Shown in pieces: positions 1 to 8,489 of a stretch of 18,244 nucleotides of DNA (position 1 is its first letter; the number at the start of each line of letters is the position of its first letter). Position numbers and translations under genes: made by a program. The DNA comes from Acidobacteriaceae bacterium (GTDB lineage Bacteria > Acidobacteriota > Terriglobia > Terriglobales > Acidobacteriaceae): positions 1 to 18,244 of the forward strand of contig JASHYS010000379.1 of assembly GCA_030042915.1 (NCBI GenBank), in the 5' to 3' direction. Under the pieces are notes generated by a model. The model was not told the DNA's origin, made no database searches, and worked only from the letters and a program-made list of their open reading frames with translations.

Positions 1-73
1 ACGCAAGGAAGGTGAAGATTTGTGCAATCCCGGATCTCGTAATCGAGGCCTGGGGCGCCCAATTTTGCTTTCT

Positions 74-113
74 CCCACCCTTGCCGCAGAGACAAAGGCG
101 CGGCAAGGATGGG
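74..113. repeat. Long hairpin downstream of tatC (REP-like candidate)
   Basis: The arms CCCACCCTTGCCGC (74-87) and GCGGCAAGGATGGG (100-113) pair over 14 positions with one C/A mismatch (78/109), around a 12-base loop. The hairpin lies 28 bases beyond the tatC stop codon. No T-run follows on either strand, so it does not look like a classical intrinsic terminator. It could be an mRNA 3'-end stabiliser for the tat transcript or one copy of a dispersed palindromic repeat; one window cannot tell which. Confidence 0.6.
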
Positions 114-141
114 GTAACGAATCGCCTCGGCGGGGAAGAAA

Positions 142-945
142 TCATCCCGCGGCCGCCTTTGCCTTCTTGCGACGGGAGGGATGGACCCACCAGGCGACGC
201 CGATGCCGACGACGTAGAGCGCGAGCATAGGAATGGCATAGATGCACATGGTGCCGGGATCGGGACTGGGGCAGATGATGGCGGCAACCAGAAAGACGGC
301 CAGGATGGCGTAGCGGATGTTCTTCCAGAGAAATTTGGGGCTGACGATGCCGAAGAGGGCGAGGAAAAAGATGAGGATGGGCAGCTCGAAGCTGACACCG
401 AGACCAAGAATGACGGAGAGGAAGAAGCCAGTGTAGTCTTCGATCGAAATGACGGGATTGAACTTGGCGCCAAATCCGAGGATGAGGATTTTGAGCGCGC
501 CGGGCAGGACGAAGAAGTAGCCGAACGAAGCGCCGGCCAGGAAGAGCCCCACCGTGGCGGCCATGAAGGGAATGACGAAGCGTTTTTCTTTCTGGTAGAG
601 TCCGGGCGCGATAAAGAGCCATACCTGATAGAGGACGAACGGCGAGGCAAGGATGGCTCCGCCGATCAAACCCACCTGGAGGTAGATGTTCATCGCATCC
701 ATGGGGTGAAAGAAGTTGAGCTTGTTGACGGGCAGATGGAGCTTTTCAAGAGGCGCAGAGACAACGCCATAGAGTCTCTCGCGGAAGGCGAAGGCGACGA
801 AGAAGCCGATGGCGAGATAGATGGCGGAGTGGACGATGCGCTTGCGGAGCTCCTCAAGGTGCTCCATGAGACTCATGCCGGGCAGTTCGGCGCGCTCGGT
901 GACTGCCTTGCGGGCTTTTTCGATGGCGTCCTGGGTATCAACCAT
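142..945 (-). CDS. tatC: Sec-independent protein translocase TatC
   Basis: TatC is the integral-membrane receptor of the twin-arginine translocon; it binds the RR signal peptides of folded proteins at the cytoplasmic membrane. The 267-residue product has the family N-terminal motif HLEELRKR (about residues 29-36), where E32 and R34 match the signal-binding E15 and R17 of E. coli TatC. It also has the loop motif YQVWLFIAPGLY followed by a conserved acidic residue in QKEKR. Six hydrophobic segments can be read (near 40-52, 88-110, 123-145, 175-195, 210-225 and 230-250), and the tail is basic (RRKKAK). The N-terminus is about 17-20 residues longer than in E. coli. The start overlaps the end of the upstream tatA/B gene by 8 bases, which suggests translational coupling. 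Identification is secure. Confidence 0.96.
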   Translation of the reverse strand: MVDTQDAIEKARKAVTERAELPGMSLMEHLEELRKRIVHSAIYLAIGFFVAFAFRERLYGVVSAPLEKLHLPVNKLNFFHPMDAMNIYLQVGLIGGAILASPFVLYQVWLFIAPGLYQKEKRFVIPFMAATVGLFLAGASFGYFFVLPGALKILILGFGAKFNPVISIEDYTGFFLSVILGLGVSFELPILIFFLALFGIVSPKFLWKNIRYAILAVFLVAAIICPSPDPGTMCIYAIPMLALYVVGIGVAWWVHPSRRKKAKAAAG

Positions 946-1549
946 GGCGGGCAGCCGGCTCCGATCGTTCAGGTTCGGAAATCAGGCTTTCCGGGGCCTT
1001 GCCGGAGTCCTCGATGGCAGGTTCTAGCGGCGCAGGCGGAGGACCGGGACGCTCGGCGGCGACGATTTCGCCCGTTGACGGCGGCTGGATGCGCCGAGTG
1101 GTTTCCCCGCCGGCGGAAGGCTGCGCCGATGGCGACTCGGGCGCGGCGATTTTTTCGTTGGCGTCACGATTCTCGACCGGCTGAGTGGCGGAAACATCCG
1201 ACGCGGGCGACGTCTCGGAGGGTTCTTCAGGAGTCGGGACAACGGAAGCGGCGGGTGGGGAGACGGTTTGGTCAACCTGCGGCGGAGGGGACGCAGGCGC
1301 GGCAAGAGACCTTTGCCGTTCTGCCTCTTCCTTCCTGCGCCGGTCAGCTTCTTCTGACTGGCGCAACTCCTCTTCCATCTGGAACTTGAAGTCGTTTGAG
1401 GCCTTGCGGAATTCGTACATGAGCTTGCCAATCTGGCGGCCGATCTGGGGCAGGCGGCGGGGGCCGAAGACGACGAGAGCAAGCACCATGAGCAGCAGCG
1501 TGTCCCACATGCCGAGGTTGGCCATCTCGATTGGCGGCTGAATTCCCAT
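938..1549 (-). CDS. tatB: Twin-arginine translocase TatA/TatB-family subunit
   Basis: This is a TatA/TatB-type single-span subunit that cooperates with TatC. Residues 16-28 form the N-terminal membrane helix, FGPRRLP (28-34) is the family hinge, and an amphipathic helix runs to about residue 65. EFRKASNDF within that helix resembles TatB more than TatA, so the symbol is tentative; some bacteria use one bifunctional TatA/E-like protein. The remaining roughly 130 residues are a low-complexity Pro/Ala/Glu/Ser tail, making the protein longer (203 residues) than E. coli TatA or TatB. The gene overlaps tatC by 8 bases. The start is uncertain: ATG 1549 has no clear Shine-Dalgarno sequence, and an internal ATG at 1525 (residue 9, MANLGMWD) better matches the usual short N-terminus. 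Confidence 0.9.
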   Translation of the reverse strand: MGIQPPIEMANLGMWDTLLLMVLALVVFGPRRLPQIGRQIGKLMYEFRKASNDFKFQMEEELRQSEEADRRRKEEAERQRSLAAPASPPPQVDQTVSPPAASVVPTPEEPSETSPASDVSATQPVENRDANEKIAAPESPSAQPSAGGETTRRIQPPSTGEIVAAERPGPPPAPLEPAIEDSGKAPESLISEPERSEPAARHG

Positions 1550-1557
1550 GAAGGATC

Positions 1558-1587
1558 ATGATACCCGGCGCTGCGTTTGGCTCACAA
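1558..1587 (-). promoter_or_regulatory. Candidate tat operon promoter, possibly leaderless
   Basis: On the minus strand TTGTGA (1587-1582) and TATCAT (1563-1558) are separated by 18 bases and resemble -35 and -10 boxes. A start 7-9 bases after the -10 would fall at or next to ATG 1549, giving a leaderless mRNA, which fits the lack of a ribosome binding site there. If translation instead starts at ATG 1525, the leader would be about 25 bases. This is read by eye only. Confidence 0.35.
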
Positions 1588-1644
1588 ACACCGCTCCTGC
1601 TGCCTCTCCCCTCGGTCTCTTGGTCCCTTGTTCGCCGTTCTCGG

Positions 1645-1676
1645 TAGAATGGCCCTGTTCAAAAGAGGAGCCGAGG
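1645..1676 (+). promoter_or_regulatory. Candidate -10 box and ribosome binding site of the dehydrogenase gene
   Basis: TAGAAT (1645-1650) resembles a -10 box, and AGAGGAG (1664-1670) gives a good Shine-Dalgarno sequence 7 bases before ATG 1678, supporting that start. No convincing -35 is seen (TTGGTC at 1620 has a 19-base spacer). The 128-base spacer serves both this gene and the divergent tat genes. Confidence 0.35.
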
Positions 1677-1677
1677 T

Positions 1678-2772
1678 ATGCGGCGATACCGGATTGCGCT
1701 GGTGCCGGGAGATGGAATCGGGAAGGAAGTGATTCCGGCGGGGCGGCAGGTGCTGGAAGCCCTTGCCGCGACGACCAGCGGTGGACTGGAGTTTGCGTTT
1801 GAAAGCTATCCGTGGGGCGGGGATCACTATCGCGCGCATGGCGTGATGATGCCGGCCGATGGGCTGGAGGCGCTCAAAGACAAGGACGCCATTCTCTTCG
1901 GGTCGGCGGGCGATCCGAAGATTCCCGATCACATTACGCTTTGGGGCTTGCGGCTGAAGATCTGCCAGGGATTCGACCAGTATGCCAACGTGCGGCCCAC
2001 GCGGATTTTACCGGGGATCGATGCGCCGTTGAAGCGCTGCCGGCCTGAAGATCTGGACTGGGTGATCGTGCGCGAGAACACCGAGGGTGAATACTCGGGC
2101 GCGGGCGGGCGCGTACACCAGGGCTTTCCGATGGAGGTAGCGGCAGAGGTTTCGGTGATGACGCGCGCGGGGGTGGAGCGGATCCAGCGCTATGCGTTCC
2201 GGCTGGCCGCATCGCGGCCGCGCAAACTGCTGACGGTAGTGACGAAGAGCAATGCGCAGCGGCACGCAATGGTGATGTGGGATGAGATTGCGGCCGAAGT
2301 GGCCCGGGATTTTCCCGACGTAAAGTGGGACAAGGAGATGGTGGACGCGATGACGGCGCGAATGGTGAACCGGCCGGGATCGCTGGACACAATTGTCGCG
2401 ACCAATCTGCATGCCGATATCCTCACCGACTTGGCAGCAGCGCTGGCCGGGAGCCTGGGCATCGCGCCGACGGCAAATATCAACCCGGAACGCGTGTACC
2501 CCTCAATGTTCGAGCCCATTCACGGATCGGCATTCGACATCATGGGCAAAGGCATTGCGAACCCGGTTGCGACGTTCTGGACCGCGGCAATGATGCTGGA
2601 GCATGTGGGCGAGAATGAGGCGGCGCAGCGGCTGATGAAGGCTATCGAGACTGTGACCGCGAATCCGAAGCTGCACACGCGCGACCTGGGCGGCACGGCA
2701 ACCACAGCGGATGTGACTGACGCGGTGTGCAGCGCGATTGCGGCCGCCAGGACGCCGTTGACGACGGCGTGA
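1678..2772 (+). CDS. Tartrate dehydrogenase / D-malate dehydrogenase (decarboxylating)
   Basis: This cytosolic, metal- and NAD-dependent beta-decarboxylating dehydrogenase belongs to the isopropylmalate/isocitrate dehydrogenase family. The TtuC/DmlA branch oxidises tartrate and D-malate. The 364-residue length is typical. Visible motifs are VPGDGIGKE (9-17), substrate-binding arginines in LRLK and NVRPTR (92, 106), RENTEGEY (132-139), K190, and the metal-binding aspartates D223, D247 and D251. The C-terminal block MFEPIHGSAFDIMGKGIANP is the family signature. Assignment to the tartrate/D-malate branch rather than LeuB rests on overall resemblance (HITLWGLRLKICQGFDQYANVRP) and on the transporter gene 14 bases downstream. 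Exact substrate preference cannot be read from sequence. A Shine-Dalgarno at 1664-1670 fixes the start. Confidence 0.88.
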   Translation: MRRYRIALVPGDGIGKEVIPAGRQVLEALAATTSGGLEFAFESYPWGGDHYRAHGVMMPADGLEALKDKDAILFGSAGDPKIPDHITLWGLRLKICQGFDQYANVRPTRILPGIDAPLKRCRPEDLDWVIVRENTEGEYSGAGGRVHQGFPMEVAAEVSVMTRAGVERIQRYAFRLAASRPRKLLTVVTKSNAQRHAMVMWDEIAAEVARDFPDVKWDKEMVDAMTARMVNRPGSLDTIVATNLHADILTDLAAALAGSLGIAPTANINPERVYPSMFEPIHGSAFDIMGKGIANPVATFWTAAMMLEHVGENEAAQRLMKAIETVTANPKLHTRDLGGTATTADVTDAVCSAIAAARTPLTTA

Positions 2773-2786
2773 ATGCGCGCGCAGCG

Positions 2787-4130
2787 ATGGCGGAATTTCT
2801 GTTTCAAAAGCGAGAGCCCGAGGGCGATGTAGAAGCCCGCGTGACGCGGAAGCTGCAGGCACGGATATTGCCGTTCGTGATTCTGCTCTACCTGGTGAGC
2901 TTTCTCGATCGCGCCAATGTGGGGTTTGCCGCGTTCAGCATGAATCAGGCCATCGGGCTGACGCCAGCGCTGTTTGGGCTGGGCAGCGGCCTTTTCTTCG
3001 CCGGCTACATTGTGGGGCAAGTGCCGTCGAACCTGATCCTGATGCGCGTGGGCGCGCGGGTTTGGATTGCGCGGGTGGTGATTGCGTGGGGCCTGGTGTC
3101 GATGGCCTCGGCGTTCGTAGTGGGCCCGTGGAGCTTTTGCGCCATGCGCGTTCTGCTGGGTCTTGCCGAATCAGGCTTCTTCCCGGGAACGCTCTTGTAT
3201 TTGAGCCTTTGGTTTCCGGCGCGGCAGCGGGCGCTGGCGATTGCGGCCTTCATGGCGGCGGCGCCGCTTTCGACGGCGATCGGATCGCCGATTTCGGGCG
3301 CTCTGATGGAGCTGCCGCGGTTCGCCGGGCTCGCCAACTGGCAGTGGCTCTACGTGATTGAAGGCCTGCCGGCGATTCTGCTCGGATTCCTGACGCTGAA
3401 AGTGCTGACAGACAAGCCGGAACAGGCGGCGTGGCTGGACGGGAACGAGCGCGACTGGCTGATGGGGACGCTGAAGGCGCAACGGGTACCGGGCAAAACG
3501 CACGAGAGCAACAAGGCGGTAGTGTGGACGGTGCTGCGCGATGGGCGCGTGCTGGCGCTGGCGCTGGTGTACTCCGGCACTTCGGCAGGGCTGTACGCGA
3601 TCGGCTTTTGGGCGCCGCTGCTGATCAAGCAGCTTGGGTATTCGCCGTTCACCGTGGGCTGGCTGAATGCGCTGCCCAGTGTGGTGGCCGTGGTGGGCAT
3701 GGTGGCGTGCGCGCGGAACTCTGACCGCACGCAGGAGCGAATAGTTCATTCTGCGATTCCCTGCCTGGCGGGATGCATTGGGCTGGTATGGGCGGGTTAC
3801 GCGCACGCGGCCCTGGCGGTGATCCTGGCGCTGGCGTTGGCGAGCTTTGGCGTGAATGGGGCCAAGGGCCCGCTGTGGGCGCTGCCTAGTCTGTTTCTGT
3901 CGGGTGCGAGCGCGGCGGCGGGGATTGCCGTGGTGAACTCTCTGGGTAACCTGGGAGGATTTGTCGGGCCCGAGGTGATCGGGTGGATCAAGGACCGGTG
4001 GGGAAGTTATAGCGGCGGCCTGGATGTGGTGGGCGCAATGATGGCGCTTTCGGCAGTGTTGATTCTTGTGATGAGGGGACACATGGGCCCCGCTAAACGC
4101 ATTGATCGGGGTGCGGCTGGCATACAATAA
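2787..4130 (+). CDS. MFS transporter, anion:cation symporter (ACS) family
   Basis: The product is a 12-helix major facilitator that probably imports an organic anion such as tartrate, malate or a sugar acid. The N-terminal block RILPFVILLYLVSFLDRANVGFA is the hallmark of the ACS family (tartrate carrier TtuB, phthalate and sugar-acid carriers), and the second hallmark is GLAESGFFPGTLLYLSLWF in the fourth to fifth helices. The product is 447 residues from ATG 2787, which lies 14 bases after the dehydrogenase stop. An in-frame ATG at 2727 would overlap that gene by 46 bases and adds a non-family N-terminus, so I do not use it. Tight linkage to the dehydrogenase suggests one transcript and a shared hydroxy-dicarboxylate substrate; the substrate itself is inference. 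Confidence 0.87.
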   Translation: MAEFLFQKREPEGDVEARVTRKLQARILPFVILLYLVSFLDRANVGFAAFSMNQAIGLTPALFGLGSGLFFAGYIVGQVPSNLILMRVGARVWIARVVIAWGLVSMASAFVVGPWSFCAMRVLLGLAESGFFPGTLLYLSLWFPARQRALAIAAFMAAAPLSTAIGSPISGALMELPRFAGLANWQWLYVIEGLPAILLGFLTLKVLTDKPEQAAWLDGNERDWLMGTLKAQRVPGKTHESNKAVVWTVLRDGRVLALALVYSGTSAGLYAIGFWAPLLIKQLGYSPFTVGWLNALPSVVAVVGMVACARNSDRTQERIVHSAIPCLAGCIGLVWAGYAHAALAVILALALASFGVNGAKGPLWALPSLFLSGASAAAGIAVVNSLGNLGGFVGPEVIGWIKDRWGSYSGGLDVVGAMMALSAVLILVMRGHMGPAKRIDRGAAGIQ

Positions 4131-4173
4131 TGGCTGAATCCCCGTCCCCCCAGCCCGGCGATCCTTCAATCGA

Positions 4174-5562
4174 ATGACGACGAAATTCCTTCGCTCGCGA
4201 ACCGTCGCACTGCTGGCCTTGTTCGTGGCAGCTTGCCAACCGCGGCCTGCGACTGCGTATTCGCTGCTGACGCACGAGCAGATCATCGACCTGACGTGGG
4301 AAGATTCCATCGTTCCGCTGCTGAAGAGCCACTATCCCAACCTGACGCAGGCCGATCTGGATCGGGCGCGCGCTTACGCCTACGGCGGCTGCGTGATTCA
4401 GGACATGGGCTACTACCCGTCTGGCGACGAGTTCTTTTCGAACCTGACGCATTATGTACGGACGGGAGACTTTGTTGTCGCTCTGTTTCGCAACGCACAC
4501 GACGCCAACGAGCTGGCCTTTGCAGCGGGCGCGCTTTCGCACTACATCGGCGACTCGCTGGGCCACTCGCAGGCCACCAACCTGGCCGTCGCGTTGCAGT
4601 TTCCCAAGCTGGCAGCACGTTATGGGCAAAGCGTGAACTACGTCGAGGGCCGGCACGAGCACGTGCGCGTGGAGTTTGCGTTTGACATCGACCAGATCAG
4701 CAAACACCGCCTGGCGCCGCTGGGTTATTTGCGGCACATCGGCATCAAGGTTCCTGTGCAGCAGCTTGCACTGGCGTTTTACGAGACGTACGGGATTACC
4801 GAGGATTTCAATCAGAGCGCAGGCCGCCAATTTAACGTGCGCACTTATCGCTTTGCAACGCGAACGTTGATTCCGCGTGTGGCCTACGCGGTAACGGAGC
4901 TGCACCGCAAGCACGAGCCGGCGGAGCCGAATACCGCGGATGCAGCCGAGATTGAGAAGGAATCGGCAGAGGCCGCTACGCTGTACGATTGGGCCGCGTA
5001 CCACAAGAGAGCCAGCTTTGAAACGCATCTACTTGCGGGCGTGTTGTGGGTGGCTCCCAAGGTGGGCCCGCTGGCGATGGTGGCCGTGAAAGGCCCCACA
5101 CCGGCTGCCGAGGCGGATTACATGCGTAGCTTAGTCGATGCTACCTCGGCGATGCGCGCGCGGCTGGCTCGCTTTACGCCCACCGAGGCCCGGCAGACGT
5201 CCGGCGCAAGCAGCGCACATCCGGTGGCGGAGCTTGAACCGCTTAATCCCGAGCACCCGCTGCCCAATCGGGACCTCGACACGGGACAGGTAGTGAAACC
5301 GGGCGCTTATTCGCTCACGGATGAAACCTACGCCGATTTGCTGCACAAGCTCACGAGCACGCCCACTCACCCGATTCCTCCGGGGATCAAGAGCGACGTG
5401 CAGGCGTATTACTCCGATCCCAATGCGCCCAATACCACCAAGCAGCACCACGACGAATGGGAAAGAGTGCAGGCGGAGCTGAAGGTCCTGGACGGCATGC
5501 CAACGAGCGTGGCAGCCAAGCCGTATCCCACGTACGGCGACTTGAAGCGGCCGGCCAAGTAG
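4174..5562 (+). CDS. Zinc-dependent phospholipase C / S1-P1 nuclease-fold lipoprotein
   Basis: The product is a 462-residue secreted hydrolase-fold protein. A basic, hydrophobic N-terminus ends in VAAC with the cysteine at residue 21, a plausible lipobox, so a membrane-anchored lipoprotein is likely. The segment 31-170 matches the zinc-dependent phospholipase C family: H34 (THEQI), D77 (GCVIQDMGYYP), H93 (LTHY), H123 and D127 (SHYIGD), H131 (GHS), then H163 and E167 (HVRVE). These line up with the eight trinuclear-zinc ligands of Bacillus cereus phospholipase C by order and spacing. The C-terminal half (after about 240) shows no domain I recognise and is rich in Pro, Thr and Glu. The gene starts 43 bases after the transporter gene. 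Substrate is unknown: phospholipid, other phosphodiester or nucleic acid. Confidence 0.8.
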   Translation: MTTKFLRSRTVALLALFVAACQPRPATAYSLLTHEQIIDLTWEDSIVPLLKSHYPNLTQADLDRARAYAYGGCVIQDMGYYPSGDEFFSNLTHYVRTGDFVVALFRNAHDANELAFAAGALSHYIGDSLGHSQATNLAVALQFPKLAARYGQSVNYVEGRHEHVRVEFAFDIDQISKHRLAPLGYLRHIGIKVPVQQLALAFYETYGITEDFNQSAGRQFNVRTYRFATRTLIPRVAYAVTELHRKHEPAEPNTADAAEIEKESAEAATLYDWAAYHKRASFETHLLAGVLWVAPKVGPLAMVAVKGPTPAAEADYMRSLVDATSAMRARLARFTPTEARQTSGASSAHPVAELEPLNPEHPLPNRDLDTGQVVKPGAYSLTDETYADLLHKLTSTPTHPIPPGIKSDVQAYYSDPNAPNTTKQHHDEWERVQAELKVLDGMPTSVAAKPYPTYGDLKRPAK

Positions 5563-5600
5563 CAGGATCTTTTTTTCAGAACGTCGCGCACGGCGGAGGG

Positions 5601-5647
5601 TAATATTCTGTTGCGCTCGCAGATCGTACATTCAGATCGCCAAGGAG
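5601..5647 (+). promoter_or_regulatory. Candidate -10 and ribosome binding site of the M16 peptidase gene
   Basis: TAATATTCT at 5601-5609 is the only AT-rich promoter-like element in the 92-base spacer. AAGGAG (5642-5647), seven bases before ATG 5655, is a strong Shine-Dalgarno sequence that settles the start. No clear -35 is visible. A run of seven T at 5570-5576 lies just after the upstream gene but has only a poor stem before it. Confidence 0.35.
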
Positions 5648-5654
5648 AATCGAC

Positions 5655-8489
5655 ATGAAGGCCAGTCTTCGCAATGTTGCTGCGATGCTCGTGATGGCAG
5701 CAATTCCGGGATGCGGTGCAGCCGCCGGCGCGCAAAGCGCAGCGGCTGCGCAGAAGGTGCCGGAGATCAAGTACACGAAATACACGTTGGCTAACGGTCT
5801 GACGGTGATTACGCACGAGGATCACCGGCTGCCGCTGGTGGCTGTGGACCTGTGGTATCACGTGGGACCACTCAACGAGCGGCCCGGGCGAACCGGCTTT
5901 GCCCATCTTTTCGAGCACATGATGTTCGAGGGCTCGGAACACGTGGGCGAGAAGGCTCACATCCGCATCGTGCAGTCTGCCGGAGCCACCGACGTGAACG
6001 GCACCACTGATTTTGATCGAACCAACTACTTCGAGACCATGCCCAGCAACCAGCTGGAGTTGGCGCTGTGGCTGGAAAGCGACCGCATGGGCTTCCTGAT
6101 GGAGGGTCTGAACCGCGAGCTGCTGATCAACCAGAAAGACGTGGTCCGGAACGAGCGGCGGCAAGGGGAAGGGCGGCCTTATTACGTTGCCGACGAGGCG
6201 GAGTTCCATCTGCTCTTTCCCAAGGAGCATCCGTATTACGGCGAAGTGATCGGGAGCCACGCGGACATCGAGTCGGCGCGCATCGCCGACGTGCGTGACT
6301 TCCATCAGCAGTTCTACACGCCCAACAACGCGTCGATTGCGATTGCCGGCGATTTCGATCCCGCAAAGTTGAAGGCATTGCTGGAAAAATATTTCGGTCC
6401 GATCCCGAAGGGGCCGCCGGTGACTCCCCTGGCCACCGTGACGCCGCCCATCACATCACAGCGCCGCACAACGATTACGGACACAGTGCGCCTGCCACAG
6501 TTGCGCATTGCGTGGCTGACTCCGGCCAAGTACACGCCTGATTCCTACAGCGTAGCCACGGCCATGTTTGCCCTGGGTGAGGGGAAAGCCAGCCGATTAG
6601 ACGAGGCCATGGTGTACAAAGCGCAAACTGCGCAAACCGTGATGTGCGGATCGCAGGCCCTCAAGCTGACTGGGGTTACCGAGTGCTCTATCACTGCCAA
6701 ACCGGGCGTGAAGCTGGAGGACTTGGAGGCCATGTTCTGGAGCGAGCTGGCGAAGCTGCAGCAGGATGGGCCGACGGCGGACGAAGTCGCGTCAGCGAAG
6801 GCACTGGCCCTGACCCAGAAGATTTCAGGGCTGCAGCGGCTGGGCGGCTTTGGCGGCATTGCCGACACCTTGGATCAGTACAACCAATACACGGGCGATC
6901 CCGGGTTCCTGCCCAAAGACGTGGCCATGACAGAGGCCGTGACGCGGGCCAGCGCCAAGGCCGCGGCGGTGAAGTATCTGAGCAAGGATGCGGCAGTGGT
7001 GGTGTATTGCGTGCCGGGAAAAAAGGTCCTGGACGACGTGCCGCGCAGCCCGGCAGATACCGACGCGGATGTGAAGCTGGTGAACCCGTACACGCCGGAG
7101 TTCGAGGGATCGCAGGAGTGGCGCAAGACCAAACCGGAGGCCGGACCGGCGCCGGTGCTGCACCTCCCCGCGCCGCAGGAGTTCGCACTGGCGAACGGCC
7201 TGAAGGTTTTGCTGGTTGAAAACCACGCCTTGCCGGTGCTGAGCGCGGAGATTGTGTCACGTGCAGGGAGCGTAAACGATCCCGACAGTAAAAGCGGGCT
7301 GGCGACATTGACGGCAGAGGTGATGAGCGACGGGACGAGTTCGCGCGATTTGACCCAATTGGCCGACGACGAGGAACGGATTGGGTCGCGTTTGACGACG
7401 TCTGCCGGCATGGACTCGGGCACCATCGCGATTGACGTGCTGACCAGCCATACGGATGAAGGCATGGAACTGCTCGCGGATGTGGCAGAGCACCCGGGCT
7501 TTCGCGCCGAGGATGTGGACCGGCGGCGCAAGCAACGGCTGGTTCGCATCGCGCAGGAGACGGACAACGTGCAAAGCATGGCGGGACGCGTGGGGCCGAA
7601 GCTGGTGTTCGGTGACGAGCCCTACGGGCGGAGCGGAACGGGCACCGCGGACAGCGTGGAATCGGTGACGGCAGCCGATATCTCGACTTTTTACGCTGCC
7701 CGCTACGGGCCGCAGGACTCGGCGCTGGTGTTGGCCGGGGATCTGACCCGCACACAGGCCGAAACGCTGGCGCGAAAGTATTTCGGCAAATGGAGCGGAA
7801 AGACGGAGGCGCCCATGGCTGTTCCACAAGCGCCGGCGCCGCAACCCACTCATGTAGTGATCGTGGACAAGCCGGGCGCTCCGCAAACGGCATTGGATGT
7901 GTTTGGGGTCGGCGTGCCCGCCACTTCGCCTGATGACGAAATCCTGTCGGTGATGAACTACACGCTGGGCGGAAGCTTTGGCAGCCGCATCAACATGAAC
8001 CTGCGCGAAGTGCATGGCTACACGTACGGCGCCAATTCGGCTTTCAGGGAGTATCTCGATGGAGGTCTGTTTGCCTCGGGAGGGCTGGTGCGCACCGACG
8101 TGACAGCGCCGGCAGCAAAGGAGCTGATGGCAGAGTTGCACAACTTTCCTGCGAAGCCCTCGACGCCGGATGAACTGGCTGCGGCCAAGGAAGCCACGGA
8201 GCGCTCGCTGCCGGGTCGCTTTGAAACGGACGCGTCGGTGGTGCAAGCGATCGACGCCATCTTTCTTGACGATCGGCCGCTGGATTATTACAGCAATCTG
8301 CCTGCGAAATACGAGGCGGTGACCGAGGCCGATATTGCGCGCGTGGCGCAGCAATACCTGCATCCCGATCAGGTGGTGATTGTGACGGCGGGCGATCGGG
8401 CCAAGATCGAGCCTGCGCTGAAGGATGCGGGGCTGGGGCCGGTTGAGGTGCGCGACATCAATGGGAAGCTGGTGACGGACCAAAAGTAG
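5655..8489 (+). CDS. M16-family (insulinase/pitrilysin-type) zinc peptidase, two-domain
   Basis: This is a 944-residue secreted metallopeptidase made of two fused M16 units. A signal peptide covers about residues 1-30 (hydrophobic core near 8-18, then an Ala-rich stretch). The first unit (about 35-480) carries the inverted zinc motif HLFEH at 84-88, with E87 as catalytic base, and the distal ligand E167 in VVRNERR. The second unit (about 500-940) has no HxxEH where expected (TLTAEVMSDG), so it is catalytically silent. It does retain the closing motif LREVHGYTYGANSAF near residues 780-795 that helps bind substrate. One active plus one inactive unit in a single chain is the usual design of pitrilysin-like enzymes. 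It probably degrades peptides in the periplasm. A canonical Shine-Dalgarno precedes the start. It converges with the XRE-cupin gene 31 bases away. Confidence 0.92.
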   Translation: MKASLRNVAAMLVMAAIPGCGAAAGAQSAAAAQKVPEIKYTKYTLANGLTVITHEDHRLPLVAVDLWYHVGPLNERPGRTGFAHLFEHMMFEGSEHVGEKAHIRIVQSAGATDVNGTTDFDRTNYFETMPSNQLELALWLESDRMGFLMEGLNRELLINQKDVVRNERRQGEGRPYYVADEAEFHLLFPKEHPYYGEVIGSHADIESARIADVRDFHQQFYTPNNASIAIAGDFDPAKLKALLEKYFGPIPKGPPVTPLATVTPPITSQRRTTITDTVRLPQLRIAWLTPAKYTPDSYSVATAMFALGEGKASRLDEAMVYKAQTAQTVMCGSQALKLTGVTECSITAKPGVKLEDLEAMFWSELAKLQQDGPTADEVASAKALALTQKISGLQRLGGFGGIADTLDQYNQYTGDPGFLPKDVAMTEAVTRASAKAAAVKYLSKDAAVVVYCVPGKKVLDDVPRSPADTDADVKLVNPYTPEFEGSQEWRKTKPEAGPAPVLHLPAPQEFALANGLKVLLVENHALPVLSAEIVSRAGSVNDPDSKSGLATLTAEVMSDGTSSRDLTQLADDEERIGSRLTTSAGMDSGTIAIDVLTSHTDEGMELLADVAEHPGFRAEDVDRRRKQRLVRIAQETDNVQSMAGRVGPKLVFGDEPYGRSGTGTADSVESVTAADISTFYAARYGPQDSALVLAGDLTRTQAETLARKYFGKWSGKTEAPMAVPQAPAPQPTHVVIVDKPGAPQTALDVFGVGVPATSPDDEILSVMNYTLGGSFGSRINMNLREVHGYTYGANSAFREYLDGGLFASGGLVRTDVTAPAAKELMAELHNFPAKPSTPDELAAAKEATERSLPGRFETDASVVQAIDAIFLDDRPLDYYSNLPAKYEAVTEADIARVAQQYLHPDQVVIVTAGDRAKIEPALKDAGLGPVEVRDINGKLVTDQK

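Noticed and set aside
181..1389. Long plus-strand open frame (about 400 codons) opposite tatC and tatA/B
   Set aside because: It is acidic, repetitive and motif-free, and is an antisense shadow of two well-identified genes in GC-rich DNA.
1571..1586. TCACA half-site upstream of the tat genes as a second CRP-type operator
   Set aside because: The opposite half is CTGCG and does not match TGTGA; it is better explained as part of the candidate -35 region.
3171..4310. Minus-strand open frame opposite the MFS gene
   Set aside because: Extremely Arg/Gln/Pro-rich and without hydrophobic or catalytic pattern; antisense shadow.
5540..5576. Possible terminator: ACTTG/CAAGT stem with seven T downstream
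   Set aside because: The stem is 5 bp and nine bases separate it from the T-run; not a convincing intrinsic terminator.
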